A stretch of DNA of 64,000 nt from JBJYIN01 sp046237015. GTDB lineage: Bacteria; Pseudomonadota; Gammaproteobacteria; Enterobacterales; Enterobacteriaceae. The notes beneath the pieces were generated by a model. The model saw only the letters and a list, made by a program, of their open reading frames with translations, was not told the origin of the DNA and searched no databases. The stretch spans positions 147,516-211,515 of the forward strand of contig NZ_JBJYIN010000008.1 in assembly GCF_046237015.1 (NCBI RefSeq), in the 5' to 3' direction. The first letter of the stretch is position 1. Every line of letters begins with the position of its first letter. The translations under genes were made by a program, and so were the position numbers. This document shows, one piece after another, positions 52,138 to 60,220 of this stretch.

Positions 52138-53865
52138 TTAATACTCCGTAACCGTCATTTTGCCACCGACTTCTTGCCCCAGCGGCTCGTTAATAATTGA
52201 GAGCATTGTTGCCCAGGCTAGATCGCCGTGACTTACGCCGCGTGAACGATCGGTGTCATAGGTGATAACGCCGCCCGGTGTAACAACTTTGCGTACGGCA
52301 TTAAACGCGGTGATCAGGTCGCGTTCCCCTCTGTCGTATTCCCAGCGTCCACTGCGGATAATCTGTAGCATCTTCAGTACCAGCATGCGCTTACTTGATG
52401 CAGAGAATTGGTAACATACCGCTGCCGGAAAGGCTTTCTTCACTAACTGCCAGACGGCTTCGCCGATGCCTTGCCCATCAATGCCGATATGCTGGACGTT
52501 ATAGCGTGACAGCATGCTGATAATCAGCGCGGCCTGGGCTTCAAACTCCATGCCGCGCACGCGTTGCGTTTCGATAGTGCGAAACTTTCCGCCGGGAATG
52601 AGCGGAGCTGCGTTAACTGAAATGGCGCCGCTGTCTCCCTTGCCGCTGGCGCCGTTAGGGTCGTAGCCAATCCATACCGGGCGATCAGCCATTGGGCGCA
52701 TGGCGTAGGGTTTCCAGTCGGGCCAGTCGTCGTAACCATCCGCGCCGCACGTCAGCAGTGCGTTGTAGTCGAATGCCGCTTCACCATTACGGATAAACTG
52801 GCAGTTATAGAGCTGTTCATATTCTTCCGGGCTGTTTTCCAGTTGAACTTCGTCAATGTCGGTGAGATCCCAGCCGTGATCGATGGCGTCTTTCAGGGTG
52901 ACGATCTGGCGCCAGATATTGTCTGGACACATCACGCCGCTATTCAATGTCTTCCACGATGTGTCAAACTCAATGCGGGCGCCATTCTTGCGGCCTTTGT
53001 TGAATGCTTCCCCTGTCCAGAACGGGTAAGCCTCATGGCTTTCTGCTGACGGCGTGGAAAAATAGGTACGCGTAAGCCCTTTGAGGGTCGCCATTGCTCC
53101 CGCAACTTTCTTCAAGTTTGCGAACTGGCCGACCCAGAAAAATTCATCAAAATAAAGATTTCCGGTGTACGACTGGGCTGTCGCCGCTGACGTTCCCAGA
53201 AAATGCAGTTCAGCGCCGTTGAACAGTTGGATCATGTCGCCGCCCTTCAGTTCAACATCAACCTCTGCGGCTGCGGAGCGAATGAAGCTGCGGAACTGAT
53301 AAGCCTGGCGGCGACTGGCTGATAAAAATATCTGGTTCAGTTGATGCTTGTACTTCACATCGTCACTCAGCGCACGTAACAGCGCTTCACGCGCAAAATA
53401 CCACGTCGCACCAACCTGACGAGATTTCAGCAGCATCCTGTTGCGGTGATGATGATTGTCATACCAGCCGAGTTGATGCCAGTGCAGTGAGTCGAGAATG
53501 TTCGTACGCAATGCTGCAATCTGTGATTCTGAAAAATAGTTCTGTTTCTTGCGGATCTTTTTCTTGGGCTGCGTCGCGGGCGTTCCGTTATCAAGCTTCT
53601 TTAACTGGCGTGTCAGCAGGTCAATTTCTTTAAAGTCGCCGCCTGTCTTTTTGTCTTTTGCAGTCAGTTGAACCAGTCGTGCATCGATCGACGTTGTGAC
53701 GCGCTGTATTGTGGGTGTTTCGTCCCATTCGTCGCGTTTTTTCCATGCGTAAACCGTATTTTGATTGATGCCCATCAGGCGAGAGATTTCAGCTGGCGGG
53801 TATCCCTGCCAGTAAAGCTGTCGCGCGCGCTGCCTGATGAATGCTTCCTGAACTGTCATTGCCAT
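52138..53865 (-). CDS. P2 gpP-like terminase large (ATPase) subunit
   Basis: Packaging motor, 575 residues against 590 in P2 gpP. It opens with a helix-turn-helix (EISRLMGINQNTVYAWKKRDEWD), then a deviant Walker A (LKSRQVGATWYFA, about residue 145), and later a nuclease-like C-terminal region (VWIGYDPNGASGKGDSGAI, GIDGQGIGEAVW). It heads the leftward P-Q operon and is divergent from O. Confidence 0.94.
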   Translation of the reverse strand: MAMTVQEAFIRQRARQLYWQGYPPAEISRLMGINQNTVYAWKKRDEWDETPTIQRVTTSIDARLVQLTAKDKKTGGDFKEIDLLTRQLKKLDNGTPATQPKKKIRKKQNYFSESQIAALRTNILDSLHWHQLGWYDNHHHRNRMLLKSRQVGATWYFAREALLRALSDDVKYKHQLNQIFLSASRRQAYQFRSFIRSAAAEVDVELKGGDMIQLFNGAELHFLGTSAATAQSYTGNLYFDEFFWVGQFANLKKVAGAMATLKGLTRTYFSTPSAESHEAYPFWTGEAFNKGRKNGARIEFDTSWKTLNSGVMCPDNIWRQIVTLKDAIDHGWDLTDIDEVQLENSPEEYEQLYNCQFIRNGEAAFDYNALLTCGADGYDDWPDWKPYAMRPMADRPVWIGYDPNGASGKGDSGAISVNAAPLIPGGKFRTIETQRVRGMEFEAQAALIISMLSRYNVQHIGIDGQGIGEAVWQLVKKAFPAAVCYQFSASSKRMLVLKMLQIIRSGRWEYDRGERDLITAFNAVRKVVTPGGVITYDTDRSRGVSHGDLAWATMLSIINEPLGQEVGGKMTVTEY

Positions 53866-53891
53866 CCCCTTGTTTCATGTCGGGGAGATTA

Positions 53892-53907
53892 ACCCGCGCG
53901 CGCGGGT
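53892..53907. repeat. GC-alternating palindrome in the P leader
   Basis: A 16-base perfect palindrome, ACCCGCGCGCGCGGGT, lies 26 bases upstream of gene P in the divergent O-P region. Alternating CG steps could adopt Z-form DNA, and the site may bear on the P promoter. No known regulator is assigned. Confidence 0.6.
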
Positions 53908-53924
53908 AGTTTCTTGTGCCTGTG

Positions 53925-53946
53925 GTTGTCAGCTTTCTCCTACAAC
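53925..53946. promoter_or_regulatory. Ogr-type late promoter activator site between P and O
   Basis: GTTGT-N12-ACAAC matches the TTGT-N12-ACAA dyad used by the P2 late activator Ogr, centred at 53935.5. P2 late promoters have it at about -55. That would put the O start site near 53990, 28 bases before gene O, and a leftward P start site near 53881, 15 bases before gene P. One dyad could thus serve both directions. ogr itself should lie beyond the window end. Confidence 0.75.
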
Positions 53947-54017
53947 AACAACGCGTTGAGGGTGTGGCCTCGCGCCTGTCATCATCGTTTGGAACTCAAC
54001 AAAACGAGCAAACGAAT

Positions 54018-54851
54018 ATGGCAGCTAAAGCTACTACACGTAAGAAATTCCGTGTTGCCGTCTCCGGTGCCACCGTTGACGGGCGAGAAATCAAGCCTGA
54101 ACACCTGCGCGATGCAGCGGCAAATTACAGCCCGGAAGTCTATGGCGCACGTGTCAACGTCGAGCACTACCTTTCCCCTTACCCTGATAGCGATTTCGGC
54201 GCTATGGGGGATGTTACTGCGCTGAGCGCAGAAGATATTACTGACGGCCCGCTGTCTGGGCGCACCGCGCTATATGCAGAGATCGAACCGTCTGCCCGGA
54301 TGAAACAGTTGACCGATGCCGGGAAGAAGGTTTTTTCCAGCATTGAGTTGCACCCGCAATTTGCCCTAAACGGAAAAGCCTACGTGATGGGGCTGGCAAT
54401 GACTGATACGCCCGCCAGTCTGGGTACTGAACGTCTGAAATTTACAGCGCAGCAGCGCGCGCAGGTTATGGCGTTCAATAACCAGCAGGCTGAAGCCCCG
54501 ATGTTCTCTGATGCGATTGAAGCTGACGTTATCGAACTCACGGCGCAGCGTGGTGAAGAAGGAAAGCAGTGGTTTAACCGCGTCATGGGAATTCTGGGCA
54601 AAGGTAAGAAATCCGATGATGAGCGATTCAGCCAGGTTCATCAGGCCGTGGAAGTCGTGGCGCAGTCTCAGGCCGATCTGAGCGATCAGTTCAGTGCTAT
54701 AGAGCAGGCGCGGGCAAGTGATAAACAGGCTATTGAAAAGCTGACCAGCGATCTTGAGGCGCTACGCCAGAAATTGTCCGTGACTGATAGCAGTTTCAGT
54801 CATCGCCCACCGGCCGGCGGGGGCAGTAACTCGCAGTTGGCTGACTACTGA
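54018..54851 (+). CDS. P2 gpO-like capsid scaffolding protein / protease
   Basis: Internal scaffold and maturation serine protease of the head, 277 residues against 284 in P2. The N-terminal protease part holds FRVAVSGATVDGREI, NVEHYLSPYPDSDFG and FSSIELHPQF; the likely catalytic triad lies among the Asp, His (VEHY) and Ser (FSSIE) here. The C-terminal scaffold is a long helix (QADLSDQFSAIEQARASDKQ ... EALRQKLS). The frame is open 34 codons earlier, but ATG at 54018 gives the family start. Confidence 0.93.
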   Translation: MAAKATTRKKFRVAVSGATVDGREIKPEHLRDAAANYSPEVYGARVNVEHYLSPYPDSDFGAMGDVTALSAEDITDGPLSGRTALYAEIEPSARMKQLTDAGKKVFSSIELHPQFALNGKAYVMGLAMTDTPASLGTERLKFTAQQRAQVMAFNNQQAEAPMFSDAIEADVIELTAQRGEEGKQWFNRVMGILGKGKKSDDERFSQVHQAVEVVAQSQADLSDQFSAIEQARASDKQAIEKLTSDLEALRQKLSVTDSSFSHRPPAGGGSNSQLADY

Positions 54852-54875
54852 TATTCATAACGAGAGCAAAAGAAT

Positions 54876-55925
54876 ATGGAAAACATTACCCGCCAACTGT
54901 TTGATCAGTATATTGCCCGGCAGGCCCAATTAAACGGTGTTTCGTCAGCCGCTATCGCGGCAAAATTTGCCGTTGATCCAACGGTACAGCAGCGACTTGA
55001 AGCCGCTGCGCAGCAAAGCGATACATTCCTGAGCAAAATTAACGTATTCGGTGTTACCCAGCAGATCGGGCAAAAAGTCCTGATTGGCAGTAAGGGGCCG
55101 ATGGCCGGGGTGAACAACGGCACTACTGTGCGCCGTAATCCGGGCATGAATCACACGATGGAGCCATTCAATTATACGTGTCGCAAGGTTAACTATGACT
55201 ACGGTATCAGCTACGAACAGTTAGATGCCTGGGCACATCAGCCAAACTTTCAGCCGTTAATCAGTTCCGCAATGGCGCGCCAAATGTCGCTGGATCGCAT
55301 CATGATCGGCTTTAACGGCACAAGCTACGCTGACCCGTCTGACCGTGCCGCTAATCCGCTATTGCAGGATTGCGGTATTGGTTGGCTGCAAAAAATCCGC
55401 ACAGAAGCGGCTCATCGCCGTATTTCTGATGTCACGATCACTGCGCGTGATGAAGACAATAAAGTCATTGCAAAGGGCACCTACGGCAACCTGTCGGTTG
55501 CGGTTTATGACGCGAAAAACAGTCTGATGGACGAGTGGCATAAACGTAATCCTGACAACGTCGTGATACTGGCTGGCGATCTGCTGACAACCAGTAACTT
55601 CCCCGCAATTAACGCGATGAGTCAGACCAATCCAAATACTGAAGCGCTGGCCGGTCAGCTTATTGTTGCTCAGGAACGTGTAGGCAACATGCCGACCTTT
55701 ATCGCGCCGTACTTCCCTGTAAATGGTGTGCTGATTACGCCGTTTAAAAACCTGTCGGTGTATTACCAGCGCGGCGGCTTGCGCAGGACGATTAAAGAAG
55801 AGTCGGAATATAACCGCGTTGCTACCTATCAATCGTCTAACGATGATTTCGTTATCGAAGATTACGGCAACGTGGCGTTTATTGACGGCATTACTTTTGC
55901 GCAGGCAGAGAACGGCGGCGAGTAA
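54876..55925 (+). CDS. P2 gpN-like major capsid protein
   Basis: HK97-fold major head protein, 349 residues against 357 for P2 gpN. Blocks such as FDQYIARQAQLNGV, KVNYDYGISYEQLDAWAHQPNF, MARQMSLDRIMIGFNGTSYA and DFVIEDYGNVAFIDGITF are typical. P2 gpN is trimmed near its N-terminus by gpO; the equivalent site is probably around residue 30. It starts 24 bases after O. Confidence 0.95.
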   Translation: MENITRQLFDQYIARQAQLNGVSSAAIAAKFAVDPTVQQRLEAAAQQSDTFLSKINVFGVTQQIGQKVLIGSKGPMAGVNNGTTVRRNPGMNHTMEPFNYTCRKVNYDYGISYEQLDAWAHQPNFQPLISSAMARQMSLDRIMIGFNGTSYADPSDRAANPLLQDCGIGWLQKIRTEAAHRRISDVTITARDEDNKVIAKGTYGNLSVAVYDAKNSLMDEWHKRNPDNVVILAGDLLTTSNFPAINAMSQTNPNTEALAGQLIVAQERVGNMPTFIAPYFPVNGVLITPFKNLSVYYQRGGLRRTIKEESEYNRVATYQSSNDDFVIEDYGNVAFIDGITFAQAENGGE

Positions 55926-55939
55926 TACCGCACGCACTA

Positions 55940-55957
55940 GGCGGGCTTAAGCCCGCC
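55940..55957 (+). repeat. Perfect palindrome between N and M
   Basis: GGCGGGCTTAAGCCCGCC is an 18-base perfect palindrome 14 bases after the capsid gene stop. In RNA it would give a seven-pair GC stem with a TTAA loop and no strong T-run. It may stabilise the abundant capsid message or partly terminate before M. Confidence 0.65.
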
Positions 55958-55976
55958 GTTACTCGGGGACGGGATA

Positions 55977-56888
55977 ATGCTGACACCGGCACAAAAACAT
56001 TTCCAAAGAGTCATGGCGGAGCGCCACGGTAAAACAGACGAACACTCTGATACCGCGCGCACGGCTCATGAACAAATTCTTCACCGGCTGCGCATGGATC
56101 AGAGTGCATTACGCAAAGTGCAATCTGACCAGGGGAAAGCCGTGATGAAAAAACGGCTGCTTCCTCAGTATGAGGGCTGGATTGATGGGACGCTTGAGGG
56201 GGATAGCGGCAGGCAAGATGAAGTGATTGTAACGCTGATGGTATGGGCGATTGATGCTGCTGAATACCCGTTAGCGGTACGCATTGGCCGCTATGTCGTC
56301 GCTCACGGCCTCTCGATGCCTGACCGATTTAACCGCACCTCTGCCACAGTTCTTGTTGAAGAGATTTGTGATCCGATTCTGGTACAGATAAAGGCGGATA
56401 ACACCGCGGATGTCTCCGCATTCCAGCCGCTACTGGCAGAGTTGGCGCAGATTGTCGATAGCTCGGATATGCCAGATCAGGTTACTGCGAAGCTACGCAA
56501 GGCCCGCGCGTTTGCACTGCGAAACGGTACTGAAACTGACCAGGTAGCGGCACTGGAATTGTTGCGGCAGGCGTTGAAGCTGGATGCGGGTGCGGGAGTG
56601 AAGAAAGAGATCGAACGTCTGGCGAGACTGGTTAAAAAGGCCAACCTCGCCGCCGATGCAGGCAGCGGTAACGATGCTGGTAATGCTGCGGAGGATGGCA
56701 CCGGGGGTGGGGCTGAAAATGCGGCGACTACCGAAAGTGATGAAGCATCGTCAAATTCGGCTGTGGCGGCCACGGCAGCAAATAAGACCGCAGTCCGTAA
56801 AACAACGCGCAGAACGGCGGCGACAACAAAGAAAACAACGGCCCGAAAAACAGTAGCAAAAAAGACTGCGAGCGAAAAAACCGAATAA
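55977..56888 (+). CDS. P2 gpM-like terminase small (endonuclease) subunit with basic tail
   Basis: Terminase endonuclease subunit that pairs with gpP to cut cos. The first about 225 residues match the gpM pattern (MLTPAQKHFQRVMAERH, MKKRLLPQYEGWIDGTLEG, VTLMVWAIDAAEYPLAVRIGRYVVAHGL, MPDRFNRTSATVLVEEICDP). The remaining 75 residues are low-complexity: an acidic Gly/Ala/Asn segment and then a Thr/Lys/Arg tail with histone H1-like repeats (TRRTAATTKKTTARKTVAKK). Total is 303 residues against 247 in P2. Confidence 0.92.
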   Translation: MLTPAQKHFQRVMAERHGKTDEHSDTARTAHEQILHRLRMDQSALRKVQSDQGKAVMKKRLLPQYEGWIDGTLEGDSGRQDEVIVTLMVWAIDAAEYPLAVRIGRYVVAHGLSMPDRFNRTSATVLVEEICDPILVQIKADNTADVSAFQPLLAELAQIVDSSDMPDQVTAKLRKARAFALRNGTETDQVAALELLRQALKLDAGAGVKKEIERLARLVKKANLAADAGSGNDAGNAAEDGTGGGAENAATTESDEASSNSAVAATAANKTAVRKTTRRTAATTKKTTARKTVAKKTASEKTE

Positions 56889-56908
56889 CCGACTTGCGCC
56901 CCGAGCGC

Positions 56909-56970
56909 TGGCGGCGCGAGTGGAGATCTGCAACGTATAGCGTGTGTTTTTCTCCACTCGCTCACCGCCA
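56909..56970 (+). repeat. Long hairpin between M and L
   Basis: Arms TGGCGG-C-GCGAGTGGAGA (56909-56926) and TCTCCACTCGC-TCA-CCGCCA (56951-56970) pair over 17 bases with one small internal bulge, enclosing a 24-base loop. It lies inside the late operon, 20 bases before gene L, with no T-run after it. An mRNA processing or attenuation role is possible. Confidence 0.65.
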
Positions 56971-56990
56971 ACCTTTTAGGAGCTTTGATC

Positions 56991-57488
56991 ATGAGCTTTG
57001 TTGCTGGGCGATCTGTCACCGCCGCCACTGACGATGTGCCAGATATCGATGATAACGGAGAAAAAGTTAGCGCCGCCGCGTTCTGGCCGGAGATCTCGTT
57101 AAGCGATGTTCGCATGGAAATGCGCATTAACGGCGCGGTGACGACAACCAGGCTAAAGCACGTTGTGATCGAAGCGGTAGCGCACATCACCGATCAGTTA
57201 TCGGAATGGCAAGCCAGCAGGGTTAGCGATGGTTATACATCGTTAGATCTCGTCCCTGCTTCATTGATAAACGGCAGCAGCGTGAAGGTGTATCGATATC
57301 GCCGCGCGGTATTCAGTATCGCCCGTGCGCTGCTGATTGAGAACTACCGCGACGTTGATACAACTGGCGACGCGGGCGAGAAACACGCCAGCGCATTGAC
57401 ATTGCAGGCAGCGGATCTGTGGCGTGATGCGCGCTGGGCTATGTCGGACATTCGCGGTGCTGAGCGCAACTTTGCGGAGGCGTTTTAG
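56991..57488 (+). CDS. P2 gpL-like head completion/stabilisation protein
   Basis: Head completion protein, 165 residues against 169 in P2 gpL. It contains FVAGRSV, FWPEISLSDVRMEMRINGAVTTTRLKHVVIEAVAHITDQL and SLRREA-like C-terminal helices (LTLQAADLWRDARWAMSDIRG). The ATG at 56991 has AGGAG eight bases upstream; a TTG two codons earlier is less likely. The stop overlaps the start of the next gene. Confidence 0.92.
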   Translation: MSFVAGRSVTAATDDVPDIDDNGEKVSAAAFWPEISLSDVRMEMRINGAVTTTRLKHVVIEAVAHITDQLSEWQASRVSDGYTSLDLVPASLINGSSVKVYRYRRAVFSIARALLIENYRDVDTTGDAGEKHASALTLQAADLWRDARWAMSDIRGAERNFAEAF

Positions 57489-57688
57489 TGAAAGTGAAAG
57501 CGCTACAGGGAGATACCGTCGATCAACTGTGTTACCGGCATTACGGGCGTACAGACGGTGTAACTGAGGCTGTCATTGCCGCTAATCCAGGTCTGAGCAA
57601 TACATTATTTTTGGCTGCTGGGCAGTCAGTAGAAATGCCGGATGCAGTGGAGGCCAACGAGCCGCAAACGATCCAGCTTTGGAGCTAA
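57488..57688 (+). CDS. P2 gpX-like tail protein (LysM-like)
   Basis: 66-residue tail protein. It begins with GTG overlapping the gpL stop. The sequence DTVDQLCYRHYGRTDGVTEAVIAANPGLSN ... LAAGQSVEMP has the LysM-like pattern of gpX/PF05489 proteins, which help attach or stabilise the tail. Confidence 0.88.
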   Translation: MKVKALQGDTVDQLCYRHYGRTDGVTEAVIAANPGLSNTLFLAAGQSVEMPDAVEANEPQTIQLWS

Positions 57689-57690
57689 TT

Positions 57691-57999
57691 GTGAATGAAG
57701 CGGAGAAGAGCGTTGTCACGCTGTTTGTTATCGGTGTGCTGATCGCAGTGGGAAAAGTGTTGGCAGGTAGTGAGCCGATCACGCTGCGGTTGTTTATCGG
57801 ACGTATGTTGTTGGGTGGTTTTGTGTCAATGGTCGCAGGTGTCGTGTTGGTTCAATTTCCGAACCTGCCTCTCACCGCTATATGTGGCATTGGTTCGATG
57901 CTGGGGATCGCAGGTTATCAGACTATTGAATTACTGATTCAGCGGCGCTCGCGGCGCTGGAGTGATGGTAGTAGTTCTGGTGATAGCCGAGCGGAATAA
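57691..57999 (+). CDS. Phage holin
   Basis: Small membrane protein of 102 residues that should form the lesion releasing the endolysin. It has three hydrophobic segments (VVTLFVIGVLIAVGKVL, LFIGRMLLGGFVSMVAGVVLV, LTAICGIGSMLGIAGYQTIELL) and a charged C-terminal tail. The GTG at 57691 has GGAG six bases upstream and is preferred to a TTG four codons earlier. It stands where P2 has holin gene Y, but the sequence is closer to another phage holin family. Confidence 0.82.
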   Translation: MNEAEKSVVTLFVIGVLIAVGKVLAGSEPITLRLFIGRMLLGGFVSMVAGVVLVQFPNLPLTAICGIGSMLGIAGYQTIELLIQRRSRRWSDGSSSGDSRAE

Positions 58000-58014
58000 A
58001 TGAGGCGTTAAGTC

Positions 58015-58557
58015 ATGAGAAAAGATGAAATTTTTAACGCAATCCTTGATCGAGAGGGAGGGTATGTAAACCACCCATCAGACAAAGGCGGTGCGACAAA
58101 TTTCGGTATTACTGAAAAGGTAGCGCGCGCGCATGGCTACAGCGGTGATATACGCAATTTATCGCGTGCGGAGGCGTTGGCAATTTATGAGGCTGACTAC
58201 TGGTATGCACCGCGTTATGACCAAGTAGCGACACTATCAGCAGCCATCGCAGCGGAGTTATGTGATACAGGGATCAACATGGGGCCGTCTGTTCCGTCGC
58301 GTTGGTTCCAGCGCTGGTTGACTGCGTTAAATGATGGTGGGCGGCTTTATCCTGATTTATTACCTGATGGGAATATCGGCCCGCGAACTATTACCGCGCT
58401 TCGCCAATACCTAGTCGCCCGAGGTGCTGATGGAGAACAAGTAATGCTTAAGGCTATGAATTGCAGTCAAGGCGCTCGTTATCTTGAGTTAGCAGAGCAG
58501 CGGGCGGCGAATGAAGCCTTTCTTTATGGCTGGGTACGCGAGCGGGTAGCGCTTTGA
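58015..58557 (+). CDS. Endolysin, glycoside hydrolase family 108 type
   Basis: 180-residue peptidoglycan-degrading enzyme (N-acetylmuramidase). The catalytic glutamate is Glu14 in LDREGGYVNHPSDKGGATNFGIT, the family signature; a C-terminal peptidoglycan-binding segment has PDGNIGPRTITALRQYL. It replaces the P2 gpK lysozyme at the same map position, so the lysis cassette is mosaic. The stop overlaps the next gene start. Confidence 0.9.
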   Translation: MRKDEIFNAILDREGGYVNHPSDKGGATNFGITEKVARAHGYSGDIRNLSRAEALAIYEADYWYAPRYDQVATLSAAIAAELCDTGINMGPSVPSRWFQRWLTALNDGGRLYPDLLPDGNIGPRTITALRQYLVARGADGEQVMLKAMNCSQGARYLELAEQRAANEAFLYGWVRERVAL

Positions 58558-58994
58558 TCGGGCTAATTAAGGATTGGCGGATTGTCGTATTTTTCCTGCT
58601 GGTTGCGGGAGCTGGTTTGCAGTCTTGGCGATTAGAGAATTCACAAAAGCTGAATAGCCAGCAGGAAAAAACGCTGAAACAGCAGCGTGACGCACTGGAT
58701 GAAAAAAGCGACCAGCTTAACGCGCTTACTGAACAGATAAAACGTAGTGACGAAGATCAGGCCAGGCTGCGTGATTTAGCAGTGCAGAACCGGGCAGCAT
58801 TGTCAGATAGGCAGAAACTGATTGAGAGGTTAAAACGTGAAAACCAAGAGCTTAAGCATTGGGCTGGCACTCTTCTGCCTGCTGATATTGCCAGGCTGCG
58901 GCAACGACCAGCCATCATCGGCGGTAGCGCTTATCGTAAATGGCTGTCTGAAGTTGACGCCGTGCCGGTTCCCGGCATCCAGTCCGCAGACTAA
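58554..58994 (+). CDS. LysB-like inner-membrane spanin subunit
   Basis: 146-residue Rz-like protein: a single N-terminal transmembrane segment (WRIVVFFLLVAGAGLQSW) then a long periplasmic coiled coil (residues about 30-100, rich in Gln, Lys and Asp). In P2, LysB with LysC controls lysis timing; in general such pairs fuse the inner and outer membranes. The only in-frame start is TTG at 58554, overlapping the endolysin stop. Confidence 0.82.
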   Translation: MIGLIKDWRIVVFFLLVAGAGLQSWRLENSQKLNSQQEKTLKQQRDALDEKSDQLNALTEQIKRSDEDQARLRDLAVQNRAALSDRQKLIERLKRENQELKHWAGTLLPADIARLRQRPAIIGGSAYRKWLSEVDAVPVPGIQSAD

Positions 58995-59130
58995 CGGCGA
59001 TCTGAATAATCAGCTTGATGAGACAGAAGCGGCGCTGGCTGATTGCGCCGCTCAGGTTGATATCACAATCGAATGCCAGGAGCGCGGTAGCGCACCGGCG
59101 GGCGAATTCAAGAAACGCGATGAGGGTTGA
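58837..59130 (+). CDS. LysC-like outer-membrane spanin lipoprotein
   Basis: 97-residue Rz1-like lipoprotein encoded in a different frame, starting inside lysB and running past its end. The signal peptide ends in lipobox LPGC (Cys21). The mature part is rich in Pro, Ser and Asp. It starts with GTG after GAGAGG. Overlap with lysB is 158 bases, the classical overlapping spanin layout. Confidence 0.82.
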   Translation: MKTKSLSIGLALFCLLILPGCGNDQPSSAVALIVNGCLKLTPCRFPASSPQTNGDLNNQLDETEAALADCAAQVDITIECQERGSAPAGEFKKRDEG

Positions 59131-59133
59131 TAA

Positions 59134-59586
59134 ATGTTAAAAGCGGAATCACTGCGCGCGGCGCTGACAGAGAAAAATCGTTGGTGCAAAGCTAATCCGG
59201 AGGGTATCACCGTCTGGGTAGAAAAAGGCTCTATTGAAATAGCGGGTGATGATAGTTCGTTCATGTACCGCTATCCGATCAGTGTCTTGGCCATGGATTA
59301 CCCCGGAAACATTGACGATCTCATGTTGCCGATCCTTGACTGGCTCCGCATTAATCAGCCTGACCTGCTGTTGAACCCTGATAAAAATAAACTGATTGAA
59401 TTTGATGCAGATATTGCCAGCGATGACACCGCCGATGTGCTGTTCAAAATACCGGTATGGGAGCGCGTGATCGTCACGCGTGATGAAAGCGGCGCAGTGA
59501 CGGCTGAACATTTGGCCGAGCCGCGTCCGCGCCTGGGTGGTGGGGAATGGGAAGTGGTTTTTGAAGGTGGTATTGCTCATGGCTGA
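59134..59586 (+). CDS. P2 gpR-like tail completion protein
   Basis: 150-residue tail completion protein (P2 gpR is 155). Blocks are MLKAESLRAALT, FMYRYPISVLAMDYPGNIDDLMLPIL, WLRINQPDLLLNPD and WEVVFEGG near the end. It overlaps gpS by eight bases. Confidence 0.9.
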   Translation: MLKAESLRAALTEKNRWCKANPEGITVWVEKGSIEIAGDDSSFMYRYPISVLAMDYPGNIDDLMLPILDWLRINQPDLLLNPDKNKLIEFDADIASDDTADVLFKIPVWERVIVTRDESGAVTAEHLAEPRPRLGGGEWEVVFEGGIAHG

Positions 59587-60220
59587 TACCGATACCCTGT
59601 TTCATCAGCTCGATGAGGTATTCAACGGCATCATGACGGGAATGTCAGCGCAAGGGCGACGTACATCAGCCAGGGCAATAGCGATCGCCCTACGCCGTAG
59701 TCAGTCGCAGCGTATTGCGCGGCAGCAAAATCCAGACGGATCACAGTATGAAGGGCGACGTCACCCAATAAAAAAAACACATCGCCGCCTGCGCGTAGTG
59801 TATCGCGGGGGTTTGCGTGAGTTGGTTGATTGGCGTCATACCACGGGACGGAATAACGCAAAAATGGTAACCGGCCGTGACTTGGCAAAAGGTGCTGAGC
59901 GATCATTCCGGAGATCTGATATTTCAGCGTGGTTAGATATTGATTTAACTGAGACAAAAAAAAGCGCGACTAAAAAACAGGACATGTTTAGGCGTCTTAG
60001 AACGTCGCGATGGTTGCGCGCAAGATCAGATACCTCTGGCGCAACCGTAGGTTTTTTCGGCATAGCTGCATATATAGCAAGAGTTCATCAATTCGGTTTG
60101 CGGGACAGGGTTGGTGGTACGGCATCAGTTAATTACCCGCGTCGTGTGCTGCTTGGTTTGAGTGAAAGTGATCGCCGGATTATTGCCGAAAAAATGATTG
60201 AGTCGATGAGGTTGCAATGA
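59579..60220 (+). CDS. P2 gpS-like tail completion protein
   Basis: 213-residue protein with the gpS/phage virion morphogenesis pattern: FHQLDEVFNGIMTGMSAQGRRTSARAIAIALRRSQSQRIARQQNPDGSQYEGRR near the N-terminus and VGFFGIAAYIARVHQFGLRDRV and RVLLGLSESDRRIIAEKMIESM at the C-terminus. P2 gpS is about 150 residues; the additional 60 lie in the middle. The ATG at 59579 gives the family start and overlaps gpR. Confidence 0.9.
   Translation: MADTDTLFHQLDEVFNGIMTGMSAQGRRTSARAIAIALRRSQSQRIARQQNPDGSQYEGRRHPIKKTHRRLRVVYRGGLRELVDWRHTTGRNNAKMVTGRDLAKGAERSFRRSDISAWLDIDLTETKKSATKKQDMFRRLRTSRWLRARSDTSGATVGFFGIAAYIARVHQFGLRDRVGGTASVNYPRRVLLGLSESDRRIIAEKMIESMRLQ

Noticed and set aside
56477..57190. 237-codon minus-strand frame opposite genes M and L
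   Set aside because: Val/Ala/Ser-rich product arises from the repetitive M tail read backwards.
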